NCBI RefSeq assembly: GCF_048773025.1
Contig: NW_027413959.1
Span: 3,472,001-3,536,000 of the forward strand
Origin: Camelus bactrianus
Taxonomy: Eukaryota > Chordata > Mammalia > Artiodactyla > Camelidae
DNA length: 64,000 nucleotides
Reading direction: 5' to 3'
Shown here: positions 57,268 through 64,000 of the stretch, one piece after another
Numbering within the stretch: the first letter of the stretch is position 1
Layout of the letters: every line of letters starts with the position of its first letter
Position numbers and translations under genes: made by a program
The notes under the pieces: generated by a model
What the model was told of the DNA's origin: nothing
The model's input: the letters and a program-made list of their open reading frames with translations, nothing else
Databases searched by the model: none

Positions 57268-60200
57268 TCCCTCACTGTGCGGGCTGCCGGGCAATGGCGG
57301 AGGTTGGGCTGGAAAAGCAGGTAGCATCTTGTGCCTCCCCATGGACAAGGGAGGTAATTAGCGGACTTCCCCCTGCCAGGGAACACCTGTGACACCAGGC
57401 AGTTGCGTGGAGGGCGGCCCCGAACCTCCCCCACACAGTCAGCCGTGTTCAGGTATTCTGAGTGTGGGGAGGTTCCGTTTCTGTCTACAGCACCCGGGAT
57501 CTCCTAGGAGCCCTTCGAGTTTCTTCCCCGAATCCCTCCCACTGCGGGCTGCCGGGGAAAGTCGGGGGTTGGGCTGGAAACTCATGTAGCATCTAGTGCC
57601 TCCCCATGGACATGGGAGGTAATTAGCGGACTTCCCCCTGCCAGGGAATACCTGTGACACCAGGCAGATTCGTGGAGGGCGGCCCCGAACCTCCCCCACA
57701 CAGTCAGCCTTGTTCCGGAATTCTGAGTGTGGGGAGGATCCGTCTTATGTCTGCAGCACCCGGGATCTCCTAGGAGCCCTTCAAGAGTCTTCCCCGAGTC
57801 CCTCCCAGTGCGGGCAGCCGGGAACGGCGGGGGTTGGGCTGGAAAAGCAGGTAGCATCTAGTGCCTCCCCATGGACAGGGGAGGTAATTAGCGGACTTCC
57901 CCCTGCCAGGGAACAACTGTGACACCAGGAAGCTGCGTGGAGTGCGGCCCTAAACCTAACTCACACAGTCACACGTGTTCCGGAATTCTGAGTGTGGGGA
58001 GGTTCCGTCTTCTGTCTGCAGCACCCGGGTTCACCTAGGAGCCTTTCGAGTGTCTTCCCCCAGTCCCTCCCTGTGCGGGCTGCCGGGAAAAGGCGGGGGT
58101 TGGGCTGAAAAAGCAGGTAGCATCTTGTGCCTCCCCATGGACAAGGGAGGTAATTAGCGGACTTCCCCCTGCCAGGGAACACCTGTGACACCAGGCAGCT
58201 GCGTGGAGGGCGGCCCCGAACCTCCCCCACACAGTCAGCCGTGTTCCGGAATTCTGAGTGTGGGGAGGTTCCGTCTTATGTCTGCAGCACCCGGGATCTA
58301 CTAGGAGCCCTTCAAGAGTCTTCCCCGAGTCCCTCCCAGTGCGGGCAGCCGGGGAACGGCGGGGGTTGGGCTGGAAAAGCACGTAGCATCTAGTGCCTCC
58401 CCATGGACAGGGGAGGTAATTAGCGGACTTCCCCCTGCCAGGGAACAACTGTGACACCAGGAAGCTGCGTGGAGTGCGGCCGTAAACCTCACCCACACAG
58501 TCAAACTTGTTCCGGAATTCTGAGTGTGGGGAGGTTCCGTCTTCTGTCTGCAGCACCCGGGATCTCCTAGGAGCCCTTCGAGTGTCTTCCCCGAATCCCT
58601 CCCACTGCGGGCTGCCTGGGAAAGGCGGGGTTTGGGCTGGAAACTCAGGTAGCATCTAGTGCCTCCCCATGGACAGGGGAGGAAATTAGCGGACTTCACC
58701 CTGCCAGGGAACACCTGTGACACCAGGCAGCTACGTGGAGGGCGGCCCCGAACCTCCCCCACACAGTCATCCGTGTTCCGGAATTCTGAGTGTGGGGAAG
58801 TTCCGTCTTATGTCTGCAGAACCCGGGTTCACCTAGGAGCCCTTCGAGTGTCTTCCCCCAGTCCCTCACTGTGCGGGCTGCCGGGCAATGGCGGAGGTTG
58901 GGCTGGAAAAGCAGGTAGCATCTTGTGCCTCCCCATGGACAAGGGAGGTAATTAGCGGACTTCCCCCTGCCAGGGAACACCTGTGACACCAGGCAGCTTC
59001 GTGGAGGACGGCCCCGAACCTCCCCCACACAGTCAACCGTGTTCCGGAATTCTGAGTGGGGGGAGGTTCCGTCTTCTGTCTGCAGCACCCGGGATCTCCT
59101 AGGAGCCCTTCGAGTGTCTTCCCAGAGTCCCTCACTGTGCGGGCTGCCGGGGAAAGGAGGGGGTTGTGCTGGAAACGCAGGTAGCCTCTAGTGCCTCCCC
59201 ATGGACAGGGGAGGTAATTAGCGGACTTCCACCTGCCAGGGAACACCTGTGACACCAGGCAGATGCGTGGAGGGCGGCCCCGAACCTCCTCCACACAGTC
59301 AGCCGTGTTCCGGAATTCTGAGTGTGGGGAGGTTCCGTCTTATGTCTGCAGAACCTGGGTTCACCTAGGAGCCATTCGAGTGTCTTCCCCCAGTCCCTCA
59401 CTGTGCGGGCTGCCGGGGAATGGCGGGGGTTGGGCTGGAAAAGCAGGTAGCATCTTGTGCCTCCCCATGGACAGGGGAGGAAATTAGCGGACTTCCCCCT
59501 GCCAGGGAACACCTGTGACACCAGGCAGATGCGTGGAGGGCGGCCCCGAACCTCCCCCACACAGTCAGCCGTGTTCAGAAATTCTGAGTGTGGGGAGGTT
59601 CCTTCATCTGTCTGCAGCACCCGGGATCTCCTAGGAGCCCTTCGAGTGTCTTCCCCGAATCGCTCCCACTGCGGGCTGCCTGGGAAAGGCGGGGGTTGGG
59701 CTGGAAACTCAGGTAGCATCTAGTGCCTCCCCATGGACAGGGGAGGTAATTAGCGGACTTCCCCCTGCCAGGGAACACCTGTGACACCAGGCAGCTGCGT
59801 GGAGGGCGGCCCCGAACCTCCCCCACACAGTCAGCCGTGTTCCGGAATTCTGAGTGTGGGGAGGTTCCGTCTTATGTCTGCAGCACCCGGGTTCACCTAG
59901 GAGCCCTTTGAGTGTCTTCCCCCAGTCCCTCACTGTGCGGGCTGCCGGGCAATGGCGGAGGTTGGGCTGGAAATGCAGGTAGCATCTTGTGCCTCCCCAT
60001 GGACAAGGGAGGTAATTAGCGGACTTCCCCCTGCCAGGGAACACCTGTGACACCAGGCAGCTGCGTGGAGTGCGGCCCCGAACCTCCCCCACACAGTCAA
60101 CCGTGTTCCGGAATTCTGAGTGTGGGGAGGTTCCGTCTTCTGTCTGCAGCAACCGGGATCTCCTAGGAGCCCTTCGAGTGTCTTCCCAGAGTCCCTCCCT

Positions 60201-62715
60201 GTGCGGGCTGCTGGGGAAAGGAGGGGGTTGTGCTGGAAACGCAGGTAGCATCTAGTGCCTCCCCATGGACAGGGGAGGTAATTAGCGGACTTCCACCTGC
60301 CAGGGAACACCTGTGACACAAGGCAGCTGCGTGGAGGGCGGCCCCGAACCTCCCCCCACAAAGTCATCCGTGTTCCGGAATTCTGAGTGTGGGGAGGTTC
60401 CGTCTTCTGTCTGCAGCACCCGGGTTCTCCTAGGAGCCTTTCGAGTGTCTTCCCCCAGTCCCTCCCTGTGCGGGCTGCCGGGGAAAGGCGGGGGTTGGGC
60501 TGGAAAAGCAGGTAGCATCTTGTTCCTCCCCATGGACAAGGGAGGAAATTAGCGGACTTCCCCCTGCCAGGGAACACCTGTGACACCAGGCAGCTGCGTG
60601 GAGGGCGGCCCCGAACCTCCCCCACACAGTCAGCCGTGTTCCGGAATTCTGAGTGTGGGGAGGTTCCGTCTTCTGTCTGCAGCACCCGGGATCTCCTAGG
60701 AGCCCTTCGAGTGTCTTCCCCGAATCCCTCCCACTGCGGGCTGCCGTGGAAAGGCGGGGGTTGGGCTGGAAACTCAGGTAGCATCTAGTGCCTCCCCATG
60801 GACAGGGGAGGTAATTAGCGGACTTCCCCCTGCCAGGGAACACCTGTGACACCAGGCAGATGCGTGAAGGGCGGCCCCGATCCTCCCCCACACAGTCAGC
60901 CGTGTTCCGGAATTCTGAGTGTGGGGAGGTTCCGTCTTAAGTCTGCAGCACCCGGGTTCACCTAGGAGCCCTTCGAGTGTCTTCCCCCAGTCCCTCCCTG
61001 TGCGGGCTGCCGGGGAATGGCGGGGGTTGGGCTGGAAAAGCAGGTAGCATCTTGTGCCTCCCCATGGACAGAGGAGGTAATTAGCGGACTTCCCCCTGCT
61101 AGGGAACACCTGTGACACCAGGCAGCTGCGTGGAGGGCGGCCCCGAACCTCCCCCACTCAGTCAGCCGTGTTCCGGAATTCTGAGTGTGGGGAGGTTCTG
61201 TCTTCTGTCTGCAGCACCCGGCATCTCCTAGGAGCCCTTCGAGAGTCTTCCCCGAGTCCCTCCCAGTGGGGGCAGCCAGGGAAAGGCGGGGTTTGGGCTG
61301 GAAACGCAGGTAGCATCTAGTGCCTCCCCATGGACAGGGGAGGAAATTAGCGGAATTCCCCCTGCCAGGGAACACCTGTGACACCAGGCAGCTGCGTGGA
61401 GGGCGGCCCCGAACCTCCCCCACACAGTCAGCTGTGTTCCGGAATTCTGAGTGTGGGGAGGTTCCGTCTTCTGTCTGCAGCACCCGGGTTCACCTAGGAG
61501 CCCTTCGAGTGTCTTTCCCGAATCCCTTCCACTGCGGGCTGCCGAGGAATGGCGGAGGTTGGGCTGGAAAAGCAGGTAGCATCTTGTGCCTCCCCATGGA
61601 CAAGGGAGGTAATTAGCGGACTTCCCCCTGCCAGGGAACACCTGTGACACCAGGCAGCTGCGTGGAGGGCGGCCCCGAACCTCCCCCACACAGTCAACCG
61701 TGTTCCGGAATTCTGAGTGTGGGGAGGTTCCGTCTTCTGTCTGCAGCACCCGGGATCTCCTAGGAGCCCTTCGAGTTTCTTCCCAGAGTCCCTCCCTGTG
61801 CCGGCTGCCGGGGAAAGGAGGGGGTTGTGCTGGAAACGCAGGTAGCATCTAGTGCCTCCCCATGGACAGGGGAGGTAATTAGCGGACTTCCCCCTGCCAG
61901 GGAACACCTGTGACACCAGGCAGCTGCGTGGAGGGCGGCCCCGAACCTCCCCCACTCAGTCAGCCGTGTTCCGGAATTCTGAGTGTGGGGAGGTTCCGTC
62001 TTATGTCTGCAGCACCCGGGATCTCCTAGGAGACATTCGAGAGTCTTCCCGGAGTCCCTCCCAGTGCGGGCAGCCGGGGAACGGCGGGGGTTGGGCTGGA
62101 AAAGCAGGTAGCATCTAGTTCCTCCCCATGGACAGGGGAGGTAATTAGCGGAATTCCCCCTGCCAGGGAACAACTGTGACACCAGGAAGCTGCGTGGAGT
62201 GCGGCCCTAAACCTCACACACACAGTCACATATGTTCAGGAATTCTGAGTGTGGGGAGGTTCCGTCATCTGTCTGAAGTACCCGGGATCTCCTAGGGGCC
62301 CTTCGAGTGTCTTCCCCGAATCCCTCCCACTGCGGGCTGCCGGGGAAAGGCGGGGGTTGGGCTGGAAACTCAGGTAGCATCTAGTGACTCCCCATGGACA
62401 GGGGAGGTAATTAGCGGACATCCCCCTGCCAGGGAAAACTTGTGACACCAGGCAGCTGCGTGGAGGTCGGCCCCGAACCTCCCCCACACAGTCAGCCGTG
62501 TTCCGGAATTCTGAGTTTGGGGAGGTTCCGTCTTATGTCTGCAGCACCCGGGTTCACCTAGGAGCCCTTCGAGTGTTTTCCCCCTGTCCCTCACTGTGCG
62601 GGCTGCCGGGCAATGGCGGACGTTGGGCTGGAAAAGCAGGTAGCATCTTGTGCCTCCCCATGGACAAGGGAGGTAATTAGCGGACTTCCCCCTGCCAGGG
62701 AACACCTGTGACAAC
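57268..62715. repeat. Copy 2 of the 7,182-bp duplication, shortened
   Basis: Follows copy 1 at 7,182 bp to about 62,016. It lacks the second 1,863-bp unit, so the offset becomes 5,319 bp to about 62,715, where the sequence switches to the 34.8 kb type (ACAACAGGCAGCTGCGTCG). A few private changes are present, for example GTGCCGGCTGCC near 61,798 and GGCGGACGTTGGG near 62,614. Confidence 0.9.
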
Positions 62716-64000
62716 AGGCAGCTGCGTCGAGGGCGGCCCCGAACCTCCCCCACACAGTCAACCGTGTTCCGGAATTCTGAGTGTGGGGAGGTTCCGTCTT
62801 CTGTCTGCAGCACCCGGGATCTCCTAGGAGCCATTCGAATGTCTTCCCAGAGTTCCTCCCTGTGCGGGCTGCCGGGGAAAGGAGGGGGTTGTTCTGGAAA
62901 CGCAGTTAGCATCTAGTGCCTCCCCATGGACAGGGGAAGTAATTAGCGGAATTCCACCTGCCAGGGAACACCTGTGACACAAGGCAGCTGCGTGGAGGGC
63001 GGCCCCGAACCTCCCCCACACAGTCAACCGTGTTCCGGAATTCTGAGTGTGGGGAGGTTCCGTCTTCTGTCTGCAGCACCCGGGTTCTCCTAGGAGCCTT
63101 TCGAGTGTCTTCCCCCAGTCCCTCCCTGTGCGGGCTGCCGGGGAAAGGCGGGGGTTGGGCTGGAAAAGCAGGTAGCATCTTGTGCCTCCCCATGGACAAT
63201 GGAGGTAATTAGCGGACTTCCCCCTTCCAGGGAACACCTGTGACACCAGGCAGCTGCGTGGAGGGCGGCCCCGAACTTCCCCCACACAGTCAGCCGTGTT
63301 CAGGAATTCTGAGGGTGGGGAGGTTCCGTCTTCTATCTGCAGCACCCGGGATCTCCTAGGAGCCCTTCGAGTGTCTTCCCCGAATCCCTCCCACTGCGGG
63401 CTGCCGGGGAAAGGCGGGGGTTGGGCTGGAAAAGCAGGTAGCATCTAGTGCCTCCCCATGGACAGGGGAGGTAATTAGCGGACTTCCCCCTGCCAGGGAA
63501 CACCTGTGACACCAGGCAGATGCGTGGAGGGCGGCCCCGAACCTCCTCCACACAGTCAGCCGTGTTCCGGAATTCTGAGTGTGGGGAGGTTCTGTCTTAT
63601 GTCTGCAGAACCTGGGTTCACCTAGGAGCCCTTCGAGTGTCTTCCCCCAGTCCCTCACTGTGCGGGCTGCCGGGGAATGGCGGGGGTTGGGCTGGAAAAG
63701 CAGGTAGCATCTTGTGCCTCCCCATGGACAGGGGAGGTAATTAGCGGACTTCCCCCTGCCAGGGAACACCTGTGACACCAGGCAGATGCGTGGAGGGCGG
63801 CCCCGAACCTCCCCCACACAGTCAGCCGTGTTCAGAAATTCTGAGTGTGGGGAGGTTCCTTCATCTGTCTGCAGCACCCGGGATCTCCTAGGAGCCCTTC
63901 GAGTGTCTTCCCCGAATCGCTCCCACTGCGGGCTGCCTGGGAAAGGCGGGGTTGGGCTGGAAACTCAGGTAGCATCTAGTGCCTCCCCATGGACAGGGGA
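62716..64000. repeat. Right-end monomers of the 34.8-36.1 kb type
   Basis: Matches 34.8-36.1 kb at an offset of 27,922 bp. The first monomers (to about 63.0 kb) carry extra private changes, such as GGGGAAGTAATTAG near 62,932 and CGCAGTTAGCATC near 62,900. The array runs off the end of the window without a boundary. Confidence 0.88.

Larger units (their letters stand above)
1..64000. repeat. 266-bp GC-rich satellite array, about 240 monomers
   Basis: The start motif GCCGTGTTCCGGAATTC recurs 266 bp later at 267 and then at every 266 bp (occasionally 265, 267 or 269) to the end of the window, always in the same orientation. Every 300-bp stretch I read is satellite; there is no spacer, transposon, gene or unique sequence. 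One typical unit counts to 170 G+C of 266 and carries about 13 CpG. Divergence between monomer types is modest (single-base changes, rare 1-3 bp indels), while blocks of many monomers are nearly identical, which defines a higher-order repeat array. A tandem array of this size and regularity is typical of eukaryotic centromeric, pericentromeric or subtelomeric heterochromatin. I do not recognise the family. Confidence 0.98.

Noticed and set aside
1-64000. Many minus-strand open frames of 100-295 codons with a Pro/Arg/Gly/Cys-rich product, and shorter plus-strand frames
   Set aside because: They overlap each other in several frames, repeat with the satellite, encode the same monomer read in rotating frames, and show no start context, splice sites, domain or codon bias. 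High GC content lowers stop frequency, which explains their length.
1-64000. CRISPR array
   Set aside because: The repeat has no unique spacers; the whole 266-bp unit is repeated and related throughout.
1-64000. Transposon, LINE, SINE or virus-derived insertion within the array
   Set aside because: The 266-bp register is continuous. All phase changes are 1-3 bp or whole monomers, and no foreign segment, target-site duplication or poly-A tract was seen.
1-64000. Ribosomal RNA intergenic spacer or other gene-linked repeat
   Set aside because: No rRNA, tRNA or snRNA sequence is present anywhere in 64 kb, and the unit never alternates with non-repeat DNA.
36000-64000. Near-identical large blocks as an assembly duplication error
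   Set aside because: Not excluded, but the copies differ by scattered substitutions, by a 265-bp monomer and by the presence or absence of the 1,863-bp unit. A simple assembly copy would not show these. Spanning long reads would settle it.

Overview
The whole 64 kb window is one uninterrupted tandem satellite array. The monomer is about 266 bp, GC-rich (about 64% for a typical unit) and always in the same orientation, giving about 240 copies. I find no unique sequence, no believable protein-coding gene, no RNA gene and no transposon insertion. The organism is almost certainly a eukaryote. CpG sites vary repeatedly to TpG or CpA between otherwise near-identical copies, which fits germline CpG methylation and so favours a vertebrate. 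The setting would be centromeric, pericentromeric or subtelomeric heterochromatin. I cannot name the species or match the monomer to a satellite family I know.

Layout. 0-1.86 kb: a 1,330-bp (5-monomer) repeat. 1.86-4.5 kb: shuffled monomers related to 45-46, 53-56 and 60-62 kb. 4.5-7.1 kb: a 1,064-bp (4-monomer) repeat. 7.2-9.0 kb: mixed monomers. 9.0-11.6 kb: a tandem pair of 1,330 bp. 11.5-13.4 kb: a 1,064-bp pair. 12.7-20.9 kb: a block duplicated at 28.2-37.4 kb, with whole-monomer gains and losses between the copies. 18.74-27.71 kb: an almost perfect 4,520-bp (17-monomer) tandem duplication. 26.2-29.5 kb: 1,330-bp repeats again. 36.70-44.1 kb: a 2,925-bp (11-monomer) unit, about 2.5 copies. 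46.24-50.26 kb: a copy of 35.6-39.6 kb at an offset of 10,636 bp. 50.09-62.71 kb: a 7,182-bp (27-monomer) tandem duplication whose first copy contains a further 1,863-bp (7-monomer) tandem duplication. 62.7-64.0 kb: a return to the 34.8-36.1 kb type.

The array is therefore a nested hierarchy of segmental duplications in register with the monomer: 266 bp, then 4-7 monomers, then 11-27 monomers, then more than 10 kb. This is the expected product of repeated unequal exchange, gene conversion or replication-based amplification. The right half (35-64 kb) is built from nearly identical large blocks and looks youngest. The left 8 kb is more diverse and looks older. The many open frames on the minus strand, reading across two to three monomers, are by-products of a GC-rich repeat whose length is not a multiple of three; I do not call them genes. 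All block limits were read by eye and are good to a few tens of bases unless stated.
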